Counted from the first letter of the stretch, positions 25,845 through 35,224 are shown. The stretch: DNA of 64,000 bases from RGIG3701 sp031553595 (GCA_031553595.1 JAVBLI010000016.1:186001-250000), one strand, 5' to 3'. Numbers and translations: made by a program. Notes: generated by a model not told the origin, from the sequence alone.

Positions 25845-27695
25845 TCATTTCTTCACGCGAATGTCTTTCAGCGGGTGCATGTCCAGCAGGTTGGCGTGCC
25901 AGCCGGTGACGCGAGGGTTTATCATCTGCTTCGAGACGTTCACGTAAATCGGAATGATCGGCACTTCGTCGAGCATGATCTGCTCCGCGTCGTGCAGCAG
26001 CGCGAGGCGTTTGGCGGTGTTGGACTCGAACATCGCCTGGTGCACCAGCGCGTCGAATTGCGGATTCTTCCATTTCGGGTCGTTCTGCGGACTGTCGGAG
26101 GTGAACATCAGCAGGAACGACAGCGGGTCGACATAATCGGCCACCCAGCCCGCCCGCGCGAGATGAAAATCACCTTTGGTTCGCTTCGTCTGGAACTCGG
26201 CCCACTCCTGATTCTGGAGCCGCAGGCGGATGCCGAGATTCCGGAAGAGATGAGCCTGTACGAGTTCCGCGATGATGCGGTGTGCCTCGGACGTGTTATA
26301 CATCAGCGTCAACTCGGGGAAATCGCGTCCGCCAGGGTAGCCGGCCTCGGCCAGCAACTCGCGCGCCTTGGCGGGGTTATAACGCTCCATCATCGCGGGA
26401 TGGTACGGAATGCTTTCGGAAATCCGGCTGCACACCACATTATAAGACGGAAGCTCGCCGCCCTGAAGGACTTTCTCGGTCAGCTCTTCGCGGTCGATGG
26501 CCATGCTCAGCGCCCGGCGGACACGGGAATCGGCAAGCGCCCTCGCCACCCGCGCGTCGCCGTGGACGTCGCTTGTGTTGATGGAATAATAATACGTCCC
26601 GAGGTACGGCTTGCCCTGCCAGTCGGGGCGCTTGCGGAGTTCGGGCACCACATCCAACGGCACGGTGGTGATCCAGTCGCTTTGGCCGGTCATATAAAGA
26701 TTCAGAGCCGTGGTCGTGAATTTCACTGCCAGGGCGTCGACCGTTTCGCAGTGCACGTTCGCGGCATCCCAGTATTTCGGATTTTTCCGCAGCCGCACAC
26801 GATCGCGTATCCGCCGGGACTCGAGCGTGAAGGCGCCGTTGGTGACGATATTCGCGGGCTTCGTCCATTGCGGCGAGCCGTACGTCTCGAGGCATTCGCG
26901 GTTGACGGGCGCCATGGGGTAAAAGGCCAGCAGCGTGAGAAAGTATGGCACGGGGTGGTCGAGCTGGAACGCCACGGTGAATTCGTCGGGCTGCGAAATT
27001 CCCACGTGGCGAAAGTCGAAAAGCACCCACTTGCATGTCTGCGTCGGCTCGCCGTGCCACACGACGGGCTTTTCCTCCACGTTCATGCTCTGCCGAAACA
27101 CGTGCCGCACGCCGTCCGCTTCCACCACGTACACCGGCGCAAGCGGCGTGGATGTGTCTTTTTCCAGCAGCATGCCGTGGATGATTTTGCCTTCCGCGAA
27201 CGGCCTGGCGCCGGGCAGCTTTTCGTGAAGCTCGATTTCCACGGGGTCGCCGAGCTGCAGCTCGCTCTGGATGGTGAACTTTTTCGCGTTGCGGATATAC
27301 CACATTTCGAACGCGTACTCGGCGGCGGTCTCGGGGTGGAGGAATCGCCGCATGGACCACGTGAAGTCGGCCGCGGTGACCGGCGTGCCGTCGCTCCAGA
27401 GGGCGTTTTTCCGCAGGTGGAATGTGTATGTGCAGCCGTCGGGCGAGAGCTCCCAGTGGGTGGCCACGCCGGGCGTGGGGGCGAGGGTTTCGGGATGGTG
27501 ATTGCACAGGCCCTCGAAAATCGCGGAGATAATCCGGCCTTCCGGCTGCCCGGACGCCTGGGACGGGTCCACTGTTTTGATTTCGTCGCCGTTACAGAAC
27601 GTGAAGTCCGCCATCGGCTGCGAACTGAACGAAATCGCCCAGCCCACCATCGCGGCGGAGAGAAACAGGATCGTGGGGAGGAAAAAACGCTTCAT
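25845..27695 (-). CDS. Extracellular peptide-type ABC substrate-binding protein (SBP family 5)
   Basis: A 616-residue protein with an N-terminal hydrophobic export segment (residues 3-22, no lipobox) and the SBP_bac_5 fold. Visible blocks include NGDEIKTVDPSQASGQPEGR, WSDGTPVTAADFTWSMRR, VRRALSMAIDREEL and AEAGYPGGRDFPELTLMYN. This class (OppA/DppA) delivers oligopeptides or other solutes to an ABC permease. No permease or ATPase gene is adjacent. The ATG at 27695 directly abuts a repeat hairpin and has no ribosome site. The frame runs another 269 codons upstream through the hairpin, but that part is antisense to the neighbouring gene and has no protein character. Confidence 0.88.
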   Translation of the reverse strand: MKRFFLPTILFLSAAMVGWAISFSSQPMADFTFCNGDEIKTVDPSQASGQPEGRIISAIFEGLCNHHPETLAPTPGVATHWELSPDGCTYTFHLRKNALWSDGTPVTAADFTWSMRRFLHPETAAEYAFEMWYIRNAKKFTIQSELQLGDPVEIELHEKLPGARPFAEGKIIHGMLLEKDTSTPLAPVYVVEADGVRHVFRQSMNVEEKPVVWHGEPTQTCKWVLFDFRHVGISQPDEFTVAFQLDHPVPYFLTLLAFYPMAPVNRECLETYGSPQWTKPANIVTNGAFTLESRRIRDRVRLRKNPKYWDAANVHCETVDALAVKFTTTALNLYMTGQSDWITTVPLDVVPELRKRPDWQGKPYLGTYYYSINTSDVHGDARVARALADSRVRRALSMAIDREELTEKVLQGGELPSYNVVCSRISESIPYHPAMMERYNPAKARELLAEAGYPGGRDFPELTLMYNTSEAHRIIAELVQAHLFRNLGIRLRLQNQEWAEFQTKRTKGDFHLARAGWVADYVDPLSFLLMFTSDSPQNDPKWKNPQFDALVHQAMFESNTAKRLALLHDAEQIMLDEVPIIPIYVNVSKQMINPRVTGWHANLLDMHPLKDIRVKK

Positions 27696-27816
27696 GGGCA
27701 ATGGACGATGGACAATGGACAAGGGACGGTGGACAATGGACAATGGACGATGGACAAGGAGGGACTTTGCGCGACGCTTGCGTAATTGTCCCTTGTCCTT
27801 TGTCAATTGTCCATTA
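27696..27816. repeat. Heptamer (GGACAAT) hairpin filling the whole gap between two same-strand genes
   Basis: The left arm 27696-27760 has about nine degenerate copies of the 7-base unit GGACAAT. The right arm 27783-27816 has its complement (ATTGTCC type). The GCGACGCTTGCGT core lies between them. The left arm touches the start codon of the binding-protein gene and the right arm ends one base from the stop of the upstream gene. Confidence 0.85.
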
Positions 27817-27817
27817 C

Positions 27818-29389
27818 CTAAAAGCCGAATACAGTGTAAATCCACGGCTGGGTCCAGGGGTTCCAGGTGGGGTAGGCGACGGAGAGGGCGGAGAAGGCCA
27901 GCAGGGCGAGGGCCGTCCAGCGGAGTAGGGCGTAATGCTCCATTTTTTCCAAGGCCGGGAGCATGGCACACAGCCACAGGGGGGCGAGCCAGAAGCACCA
28001 GCGGAGGCCGGAAGTGTTTCCACCGTAATTGCGGTCGTGCAGCGGGCGAGTGATGTAAAAGACGCACACCAGCACGGTTAGCGCCGCGATCATCAGTGCC
28101 AAAAGCTGGAAGCGGAGTTTTTTGTCTTGATCTTCTTCGCCGGTGGTGCCGCGGAAGGCCCAGAGCACGAGGCCGGGGATCATCAGCAGCCAGATGGGCG
28201 TCAGCGAAAAGATGCCGTGATGGCCCACGAGGCAGTGTTTCGCGTATCGGGCCACGGACGGCTCGCCGACGTCCATGCCCTGCGGATCCTGCCAGTAACT
28301 CTGCCGCACGCGGCCGTTCATGTCTTCGTACTCGAAGAAATACCAGCTGTTCTCGGCATCCGTCTTGTGGCGTTTCGCATACGGCGGCTGATACGTACCG
28401 TGGGCGATGTAATTGGTACCGAAGAACCCGGCGCCAACGGCCAGCGCGCCCGCGGCGAGACATGCGGTCAGGCCCAGCGATTTTCCGGCGTTTTCCTTCC
28501 ATGGGAAGTAAATCATCACCGCCAGCGTAATCGCCGCCATGAAACTCGCCGCCGGCAGTTCGTTCACTGCCGCGAAGGCGCCGAAAAGCCCGATCATCAG
28601 GGCGTCGGTGTAACGAAACCGCCCGTCAAGGATCATTTTCACGGCGAAATAAAGCGCGACACTGACGCTCATCACCGCGGGCAGGTGGTTATTAAGCGTC
28701 ACGCAGAACGTGGAGAGGAAGGTACAGAAACACGCGGCGCCCACCACGAAAACGCGGTCCCAGTCACCGCGGCCCAAGCGTTCCGCAAGCCCCGCCATGG
28801 AAAGCAGGAACACGAACATCATTGGCACATTCACCAGCAGCAGGGTCGCCCGCACCACGCCGAAAGGATGGTCGGCCATCGAAAACCCCAGCTTATGAAT
28901 GCCCCAGTATACGCCCGCGACCATCGTCGGGAACAGCGGCGGCTTGCTGGAATAATAATGGCCGTCGTGTTTCACCATGTCGATTGTGTCGTAACCTTTT
29001 TGCCAGGCCGACTTATCGATCGCGTAGGGCGCCCCCTCCACACGCATTTCCGGCTCGACCAGCGCGCGGAGCGTACACCACCGACTGCGATCGTTCGCCG
29101 AGAAAAACGGGAAGGAAAGCGTCGCGTCACGCTCCAGGGCCGACTTGCGTTTTTCCTGCGCGGCGGCAAATTCCACCTCACGTTCCCGGGCCTCCATCGC
29201 GTCCGCCGGTGCGGGCTTCGCGCGGAACTGCTTCTCTTTTTCTTCCAGCGTTTTCGAAATCTGCTTTTGACGCCAATTCTGCAGTTCGCGGAAATTGATA
29301 TTTTCCGCCGAAAGAATCCGCCCGGCGATCAGCCCGAGAGAAATCATGATCAGGATGGCGTAAACGTTTTTGCGTGTGAATGTGTTCAT
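27818..29389 (-). CDS. Polytopic membrane protein, GT39/PMT-like glycosyltransferase-type topology
   Basis: A 523-residue protein with an N-terminal membrane anchor (about 10-27), a charged coiled-coil-like soluble region (35-90, rich in E, K, R, Q) and then about ten hydrophobic segments. Motifs such as DTIDMVKHDGHYYSSKPPLFP and RNYGGNTSGLRWCFWLAPLWL recall GT-C-fold enzymes, in which an acidic residue after the first helix binds lipid-linked sugar. No diagnostic DD motif is certain, so the glycosyltransferase call is tentative. Located upstream of the substrate-binding protein gene across a repeat hairpin. Confidence 0.6.
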   Translation of the reverse strand: MNTFTRKNVYAILIMISLGLIAGRILSAENINFRELQNWRQKQISKTLEEKEKQFRAKPAPADAMEAREREVEFAAAQEKRKSALERDATLSFPFFSANDRSRWCTLRALVEPEMRVEGAPYAIDKSAWQKGYDTIDMVKHDGHYYSSKPPLFPTMVAGVYWGIHKLGFSMADHPFGVVRATLLLVNVPMMFVFLLSMAGLAERLGRGDWDRVFVVGAACFCTFLSTFCVTLNNHLPAVMSVSVALYFAVKMILDGRFRYTDALMIGLFGAFAAVNELPAASFMAAITLAVMIYFPWKENAGKSLGLTACLAAGALAVGAGFFGTNYIAHGTYQPPYAKRHKTDAENSWYFFEYEDMNGRVRQSYWQDPQGMDVGEPSVARYAKHCLVGHHGIFSLTPIWLLMIPGLVLWAFRGTTGEEDQDKKLRFQLLALMIAALTVLVCVFYITRPLHDRNYGGNTSGLRWCFWLAPLWLCAMLPALEKMEHYALLRWTALALLAFSALSVAYPTWNPWTQPWIYTVFGF

Positions 29390-29390
29390 G

Positions 29391-29431
29391 GCGGGAATGG
29401 GGTTTGTGGATGGTGGATGGAGGGATGAATG
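29391..29431. repeat. Short tandem GTGGATG-type repeat between two same-strand genes
   Basis: Degenerate 7-base units (GTGGATG, GTGGATG, GAGGGATG) fill the gap between the stop of the DUF58 gene and the start of the polytopic protein gene. No opposing arm is seen. Confidence 0.55.
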
Positions 29432-30403
29432 TCAGAAGCGTTTTAGAAATTCGGTCATGGGCTGATCCAGCGGCTGGTCGGTTCGCGCGAGCTGATAAAA
29501 AATGCCCAGGTTTTCGCAGCCGGTTTTTATCTCGGCCTGCCAGTGCGTGAAACGTTCGAGGTACGCACGCCGCAGGGCTTCCCCCTCGCGCGCGGTGAGC
29601 GAAAGCCGCGTGTTTTCCAGCGAAACGAAACGCGTGGCGGCGGTGAACGGGAACGCGATTTCGTCCGGGGCCAACGTGTGGAAGACCGCCACTTCATAAC
29701 GCTCGGCACGGACGCGTTTCAGCACGGGCAGCAGATCCGCGAATGATGCCACGTCAAAAAAATCGCCGGCCAGGAAAATCACGCCCCGGCGGTGAAAGCC
29801 CGCGACGGTTTTTTCGAGAAACGTTTTCGTGTCCCACTTTTGCTGCGTTTTCGGCGGATTTTTCTGTTGTGTGTCCGATTTTCCGAAAGTTTCGTCAGGT
29901 ATATGTTCCAGAAAATCCAGGCATTTAAAAAAATGCGCCTCGCCGGTGGTCGGCTCTCGCGTAAACATTTCATTTCGCGAAAAAACGGAGACGCCGAAAC
30001 GGTCTTTCTGGCGCGTGGCCAAAAAACCGAGCATCGCGCCCAGGCACTCGCCATACGCACATTTCGTCAGCAGCGGCGGCTCGCCCGGCAACTCGCCCGT
30101 CCGCATCATCCCCGGCGTCTTCGCCAGCAGGAAATAATACGTCTGATTCGCGTCCTCCGTAAAGCGTTTTAGGAACCGCCGGCCTGTCCGCGCATACACC
30201 CGCCAGTCGAGAAATTTTGGGTCGTCCCCCGGCTCCCACGGCCGATGATCCGCGAACTCCGCTGAGAAGCCCCGCATTTTGCTGGTATGCTCCCCCATCG
30301 CGCGGCTGCCGAGAATCGCACGCGCACGCAGCGTGAGATTCTCCAGCCGGGCGAGTGCCGCCGGGTCAAAAATCGAGGAATGGTATGTGGGGGAATCGGA
30401 CAT
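29432..30403 (-). CDS. DUF58 domain-containing protein
   Basis: A 323-residue cytoplasmic protein with the DUF58 signature RGFSAEFADHRPWEPGDDPK followed by DWRVYARTGRRFLKRF. A von Willebrand A-like remainder continues with GVIFLAGDFFDVASF. DUF58 proteins are usually paired with a MoxR AAA ATPase and are thought to help assemble complexes; no moxR is next to this one. The start codon abuts the AATGCTA repeat arm and has no ribosome site. Confidence 0.88.
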   Translation of the reverse strand: MSDSPTYHSSIFDPAALARLENLTLRARAILGSRAMGEHTSKMRGFSAEFADHRPWEPGDDPKFLDWRVYARTGRRFLKRFTEDANQTYYFLLAKTPGMMRTGELPGEPPLLTKCAYGECLGAMLGFLATRQKDRFGVSVFSRNEMFTREPTTGEAHFFKCLDFLEHIPDETFGKSDTQQKNPPKTQQKWDTKTFLEKTVAGFHRRGVIFLAGDFFDVASFADLLPVLKRVRAERYEVAVFHTLAPDEIAFPFTAATRFVSLENTRLSLTAREGEALRRAYLERFTHWQAEIKTGCENLGIFYQLARTDQPLDQPMTEFLKRF

Positions 30404-30531
30404 GCGAATGCTAAATGCGAAATGCTTAATGCTAAATATTTAACAGCAGATCGTGTGAATGACCATGTTTCAGGCGGGTTTTACATTTCGCCAGCCATTC
30501 AGCACTCAGCATTTAGCATTTAGCATTTATT
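30404..30531. repeat. Heptamer (AATGCTA) hairpin between comEC and the DUF58 gene
   Basis: Left arm 30404-30440: AATGCTA, AATGCGA, AATGCTT, AATGCTA in tandem. Right arm 30495-30531: CATTCAGCA, CTCAGCATTTAG, CATTTAGCATTTA. The arms are complementary over about 35 bases. Confidence 0.85.
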
Positions 30532-30552
30532 CTACCATCTTTTACCGCCGTT

Positions 30553-33495
30553 TTATACCCCACTTTCTGCTGTCTGAGTGATTTTTTTTGGAAAGGTGTC
30601 ATCCCGCCGCAAAACGCGCAGCTTTCCGTCCTGGATGACGAAAATCACGGCGCCGATTTTTCCGGTGTGGAACACTTCCGCGCCGAAATTCTCGTAAAGT
30701 TTAACGGTGTACTCCTGAGGATACGCGGCCGACTCGGCGATCACCACGCGGGTGGGACGTGCCCAGAACGCCAGCTCCGGGGTGTTACACGTCCGCCCGC
30801 CATGATGCGGCGAAAGCATGACATCACACCGCTCCAGCGGCTGCACCGTCGCGAGCATCTCCCGCGTCCCCGGCGGCCCAAGATCCCCCGTGATCAGGAA
30901 ACGGAACTCGCCGTACCGCACCAGAAGCACCAGACTCCCGGCATTACTATTTTCAGGGGCAGCGTCCGCCGGCGGATGAAGCACGTCCACCGCACACTGG
31001 GGCATCAGCTCCACCCGAGGCCCGGCATGAATTTCCGTAATCGGCACGCCGCGCCGCTTTAAATCGGCGTAAAGCCGCGCGAGCATCACCCGATCCGGCG
31101 TTTCGCGTTTTTTGTGGTCTTCAAAAAAACGCTCCACGTCCATTTTTTCGGTGTCCCTGTTTACGGCGGCGGTTTCTGTTTTTTGAGAATTCATGGATGC
31201 GAGTAAATGCACGGCGTTTTCAGCCCGCGCACGCTCCACATCCTGAAACATCTGCGGCGGCACATACACCCGCGCCACCGGAAACCGCTCCAGAATTCCT
31301 GGCACGGCGTTAAAATGATCCATGTCCGGGTGCGAGAGAAACAGGCCGTCCAGCCGCGTGACGCCCCGGTTCCAGAGATACTCCGAAATCGTGCGCACGG
31401 GGTACGCGGGCGTGGAAAACTGCCCGGCATCATACAAAAACCGCCCGCCGTCCGGGAGCTCTAAGAGAATGGCCAGCCCGTGCCCAACGGAAATGAAGGA
31501 GCACCGCATCTCACCCGCAGGGTGCGTTTCTTGTGCCGCGTGCCGCATCTGCTCCGGTGAAACGCCGGTGCCTGCGAAATGTGTGCCATTCTCACCGCCG
31601 CCGAGCATGCCGGAAACGAAAATACCCATCGCCACCCACGTCGCCATGACGCCCCACTTCACACGCGGAGAAATTTTCAGCCGCGCAAGCTGCGGAAATT
31701 GCGTGGCCGTCAGCATCAGGTAAAACACCACCATCCACCAGACGGGAAAGCCGGGAATCCAGAAACAGTGATGCCGCACGCCGGACCCTGCCGCGATCAT
31801 CCATTGCATCACCGCCAGCCCGCCCGAACAGAGCATCCCCAGTACGCTGCCCACCGGCGGCAGAATCCAGCTCAGCACCAGCACGCCCGCCCCGGCCATC
31901 ATCGTCACGAAAAGTGGCACCCACAAAAGCAGATTCAGCAGAATTCCGATCACCGCCACCACATGAAACCGCGCGGCGATCAGCGGCGCGAGCACGAGCA
32001 TCATCACCACGCTGGCGTAAAACATGTTCCAGAGTTTCACACCCCAGGAAGCCGCCAGTGCGCCAGTGAGTGTCCGCCAGTCGCGCGGATTCACCAGCCA
32101 AATTTCCCACACGGCACGTTTTCGCTTGCGCCCTCCGTCACGTCCAGCACGGCCGCGCCCACCACTTTCACCCTGCAAAAGATTCAGTTCCATCACCGGC
32201 GTGTTCACCAGCGCCGCCACCGCGAGAAAGGAAAGCTGCGTACCGGTGGCGAAAAAAGCCGTGGGATTATAACACAGCACCGCGATTCCCGCCGCGGCCA
32301 GCGTGTTCATCTGGGACGCGTGCCGGAACTGGGAAAACGCCAGCACGCCGACGCACACCAGAATCCCCGCCCTGACCGCCGGCGGCCGCGCGCCGGTAAT
32401 CAGGACGTAAAGAATAACGGTGGTGATGACCATCACGGAAATCGTGCCGCGACGAAAGCCCAACAGCCGCAGGATCAAAAAAAAGCCACCGCCGAGAATA
32501 CCCACATGCAGACCGGAAATCGCCAGCAGGTGAATCGTGCCCGTCTCCATGAGAATCTGGTTATCCTCCTGCGAAATTTCCTCCCGGCACCCAAGAATCA
32601 GCGCCTGCGCAAGCGGCACCTGCTCCGTCGTGAGATGCTTCTCAAGCTGCGTACGCCCGGCATCCCGCAAGAACTCCACCGTGCGGAAAAGCCCCCATAC
32701 GTCCGGCCGCCGCACCACTTCCACGTTTCCCGCGGACGGCACACGTAAAATCGCCAGCACCCGCTCATTCCGGTAATACACATCCGCCGCGAAACCGCCG
32801 GGGTTCATGGGCGGCGACGGACGCACGAGCTTCCCGGAAAGAATCACACGGTCCCCGGCATGCACGTCTTCCAGCACCCCGGACACCCGCACCGCGAGAT
32901 TCCCGGACGCCGCACGCCAATTCCGGCCTTCACGCACCCGCCGCACCCGCACGTCAAGCTGCGTGGACACCAGAAAATCCGCCGACTTCCTCGCGTCTTG
33001 CCCGGAGGTGCCCGCGTCATGATGTTCTGTTTCACCCGCCGCGCCCGGCACCATTTTCGCCAGCACGGAATCCGGCAGCAGCACCGTTTTTCGCGGCGGA
33101 CGCACCACTTCCGCCTCCACCTGCGAGAGCGTCAGGCCATCTTCCAGCACATGAAAACCGATTTCGGAAGCGGGATAATAATTCCAGTAAAGATGGTGCC
33201 AGACTCCGCCGGCCGCCGCCACACACACAAGAATTGCGACCGTCGCGCAGCGCAGCCGCCCACTGCGAAACAGCCACCACCACGCCGCCACGGCCACAAA
33301 GAACGCCGCCCACCAGAGCGTCATGCCGTGCGTGTGCCAGAACATTCCGTACTCCACCGGCGCGTCCGTCCACACCCGCCGCACCGACTCGCGTGAAACC
33401 ATGTACCGGTCCAGCGTTACCCCCGCCGCCAGCGCCGCGAAAAGCGCCACCAGCGGACGGTACTCACGGTGCGGATTTTCTCGCGGGTCATTCAT
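30553..33495 (-). CDS. ComEC/Rec2 family DNA-uptake membrane protein
   Basis: A 980-residue protein with the three expected parts. An N-terminal membrane region with a DUF4131-like OB-fold domain is followed by the Competence domain (LLAISGLHVGILGGG, ITGARPPAVRAGILVC). A C-terminal metallo-beta-lactamase domain carries SHPDMDHFNAVP and LSPHHGGRTCNTP as metal-binding motifs. ComEC carries single-stranded DNA through the inner membrane in natural transformation. Whether the organism is competent cannot be read here; no other competence gene is present. ATG 33495 lies just downstream of a GGGATAT repeat hairpin. Confidence 0.92.
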   Translation of the reverse strand: MNDPRENPHREYRPLVALFAALAAGVTLDRYMVSRESVRRVWTDAPVEYGMFWHTHGMTLWWAAFFVAVAAWWWLFRSGRLRCATVAILVCVAAAGGVWHHLYWNYYPASEIGFHVLEDGLTLSQVEAEVVRPPRKTVLLPDSVLAKMVPGAAGETEHHDAGTSGQDARKSADFLVSTQLDVRVRRVREGRNWRAASGNLAVRVSGVLEDVHAGDRVILSGKLVRPSPPMNPGGFAADVYYRNERVLAILRVPSAGNVEVVRRPDVWGLFRTVEFLRDAGRTQLEKHLTTEQVPLAQALILGCREEISQEDNQILMETGTIHLLAISGLHVGILGGGFFLILRLLGFRRGTISVMVITTVILYVLITGARPPAVRAGILVCVGVLAFSQFRHASQMNTLAAAGIAVLCYNPTAFFATGTQLSFLAVAALVNTPVMELNLLQGESGGRGRAGRDGGRKRKRAVWEIWLVNPRDWRTLTGALAASWGVKLWNMFYASVVMMLVLAPLIAARFHVVAVIGILLNLLLWVPLFVTMMAGAGVLVLSWILPPVGSVLGMLCSGGLAVMQWMIAAGSGVRHHCFWIPGFPVWWMVVFYLMLTATQFPQLARLKISPRVKWGVMATWVAMGIFVSGMLGGGENGTHFAGTGVSPEQMRHAAQETHPAGEMRCSFISVGHGLAILLELPDGGRFLYDAGQFSTPAYPVRTISEYLWNRGVTRLDGLFLSHPDMDHFNAVPGILERFPVARVYVPPQMFQDVERARAENAVHLLASMNSQKTETAAVNRDTEKMDVERFFEDHKKRETPDRVMLARLYADLKRRGVPITEIHAGPRVELMPQCAVDVLHPPADAAPENSNAGSLVLLVRYGEFRFLITGDLGPPGTREMLATVQPLERCDVMLSPHHGGRTCNTPELAFWARPTRVVIAESAAYPQEYTVKLYENFGAEVFHTGKIGAVIFVIQDGKLRVLRRDDTFPKKITQTAESGV

Positions 33496-33514
33496 CGCTG
33501 GTTTTTTTCGGCAA

Positions 33515-33645
33515 GGATATGGGATATGGGGGGTGGGATATGGAAAACGAAGGAAGTGCAAAAAATGCGGTCGGGCGAATCATGATCACCCTTTCAATTT
33601 TCTATAATGCTGGAACTTCGCAGCCCCATCCCCCATTCCCTATTT
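33515..33645. repeat. GGGATATG-type hairpin between the DUF1080 gene and comEC
   Basis: The left arm 33515-33543 (GGATATGGGATATGG and relatives) is complementary to the right arm 33623-33645 (CCCCATCCCCCATTCCC and relatives). It spans the gap between same-strand genes. Confidence 0.7.
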
Positions 33646-34242
33646 TCACTCCAGCTCTTGCAGCCGAATGTTCCGGAACAGGAACTGCCCGCCCATGGGC
33701 ACTTCCGCCTGGAGGCAAATATACCCTTCCGGCTGCTGAATCTGATCATACGTCCACGCATTCTCGCCGTTAATGACCAAGCTGGCGGTGCTGCCTTTCA
33801 CTGTGAGCTTAAAATGATTCCACTCGCCTGCTTTACACAGGTCCGTTATCGTGGACGCCACGCCCGGAAGCGCGCCTTCCTCGCCTTTCCGCAGGTTCAC
33901 CTGATACCGTTCAGGCCACGGCCGATCTTCCGCCGGCAGCGGGCAGCGAATATAAATCCCGGAGTCCCAGTTATCATCCGCCAGCGCCTTCCACTCCAGC
34001 TCCAGCACGTAATCCGCGTACTGCTTCTCCGTGGCCACCACGCCATTCCCGGCCTTCATCAGCATGCACCCGTCCACGACTTCCGCCTCACATTTCAGCA
34101 CCTGCCAGCCGTCCAGCGTTTTCCCGTCAAAAATATCTTTCGCCGCCTCCTCCGCGTGCACATAATCCACCCAGAGCGAAACGCTCAGCCCGGCCACCAC
34201 GAACAGTGCCACGCACACAATAAAAAATATGGAATATTTCAT
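33646..34242 (-). CDS. Secreted DUF1080 (3-keto-disaccharide hydrolase) domain protein
   Basis: 198 residues: a hydrophobic N-terminal segment (about 4-28) for export or anchoring, then a single DUF1080 beta-sandwich domain. Diagnostic blocks are KDIFDGKTLDGWQV, YADYVLELEWKALADDNWDS, GIYIRC and AGEWNHFKLTVKG. DUF1080 is named for 3-keto-glycoside hydrolases, and members are abundant in planctomycetes for polysaccharide-derived sugars. Catalytic residues of this small member were not verified. Confidence 0.9.
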   Translation of the reverse strand: MKYSIFFIVCVALFVVAGLSVSLWVDYVHAEEAAKDIFDGKTLDGWQVLKCEAEVVDGCMLMKAGNGVVATEKQYADYVLELEWKALADDNWDSGIYIRCPLPAEDRPWPERYQVNLRKGEEGALPGVASTITDLCKAGEWNHFKLTVKGSTASLVINGENAWTYDQIQQPEGYICLQAEVPMGGQFLFRNIRLQELE

Positions 34243-34285
34243 AGACTCACCTTTCTCTTAAATAAACTCGAAAACGCCGCCAGGT

Positions 34286-34355
34286 CCACAAGTTACGCTG
34301 CGCTCCACATGCGGCTCATTCCTCATTTTTCATTCCTAATTCCTCATTTCCCACG
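34286..34355. repeat. Composite repeat: copy of the 19.4-kb repeat arm joined to ATTCCTC heptamers
   Basis: 34286-34320 closely matches 19466-19498 (AGTTACGCTGCGCT core, then GCGGCTCATT). It runs directly into ATTCCTC-type heptamers (34318-34353), which encode the end of the PfkB kinase gene. The first part is one arm only. Confidence 0.75.
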
Positions 34356-35224
34356 GGCGTTCCTCCCGCCCGGGTACACACAAACGCCGCCAGCCGGGTC
34401 GCGCGATCCGCGACTTCCGGCAGCAGCAATTGATCCAAAAAACCGAGCACCGTGGCCGCCGTGAACGCATCTCCGGCGCCGACCGTGTCCACCACCTTCA
34501 CCTCCACACTCGGCGTGAACACCGCTTCCGCTTCCGTCACCAGCCAGCTTCCAGCCGCGCCGCAGGTGAGGATCATCAGCCGTAAATCATATCGTTGGCC
34601 CAACTCGCGCAGCCGCGCTTCCACGCCGCCCGGAGTCAGCCCGAGCATGTCCGTCACGCGGTCCAGCTCCTCATCGTTCAGCTTCAGCACATTCGCACGG
34701 CGGAGCACGAAATCAATATTTTCCAGCGAGCAGAACGGGTCGCGCATATTTAAATCCAGCACCCGCAGCGCCTCGGGCTTCATGTGTTCCACCAGCATGT
34801 GAAGTGTCCGGCGATTTATCTCCGAGCGGGCCGCGAGACTCCCGAAACACATCGCGTCAGCCGCCGCCGCCCACGCCGTTTCATCGCGCCCGGCCTGAAG
34901 AAAATCCCACGCCACGTTTTCCTCGATTTTATAGCGAGGCTGCCCCGCCACATCTAGTGTGACGGTTACCACGCCCGTCCGTGCCGCGTCATCCGTACGC
35001 ACGAACTCCGTATCCAGGCCGAGCTGCGCGCAGTGTTCCAGAATTTCCTCACCCAGCGCGTCCCGCCCGACGCACGATAAAAGCCGCACCTCCGCGCCGA
35101 GCTGCTTACAGTGAAACGCGAAATTCGCGGGCGCCCCGCCGAACTTTTTCCCGCCGGGCAGCATGTCCCACAGCACTTCGCCGAAGGAAAGGATGTTCCA
35201 GATTTTTTTGGGGGACTTTTCCAT
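34316..35224 (-). CDS. PfkB-family carbohydrate kinase (fructokinase-like)
   Basis: A 302-residue ribokinase-fold kinase. Blocks are SFGEVLWDMLP with GGAPANFAFHCKQLGA near the start (sugar site) and VVDTVGAGDAFTAATVLG near the end, with the catalytic Asp in GAGDAF. The substrate is a sugar, probably fructose-like, but this is not certain. The final ten residues (VGNEELGMKNEE) are encoded by ATTCCTC heptamer repeats and are likely not ancestral. GAGAGGAAATC precedes ATG 35224, which is 19 bases after the zinc-ribbon exbD stop, so the kinase is probably co-transcribed with the exb genes. Confidence 0.9.
   Translation of the reverse strand: MEKSPKKIWNILSFGEVLWDMLPGGKKFGGAPANFAFHCKQLGAEVRLLSCVGRDALGEEILEHCAQLGLDTEFVRTDDAARTGVVTVTLDVAGQPRYKIEENVAWDFLQAGRDETAWAAAADAMCFGSLAARSEINRRTLHMLVEHMKPEALRVLDLNMRDPFCSLENIDFVLRRANVLKLNDEELDRVTDMLGLTPGGVEARLRELGQRYDLRLMILTCGAAGSWLVTEAEAVFTPSVEVKVVDTVGAGDAFTAATVLGFLDQLLLPEVADRATRLAAFVCTRAGGTPVGNEELGMKNEE

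Noticed and set aside
25875..27785. Plus-strand ORF of 636 codons, and 28127-29428
   Set aside because: Antisense shadows of the substrate-binding protein and polytopic protein genes; they also read through the repeats.
31579..32748. Plus-strand ORF of 389 codons rich in His/Arg/Gln
   Set aside because: Antisense shadow of comEC.
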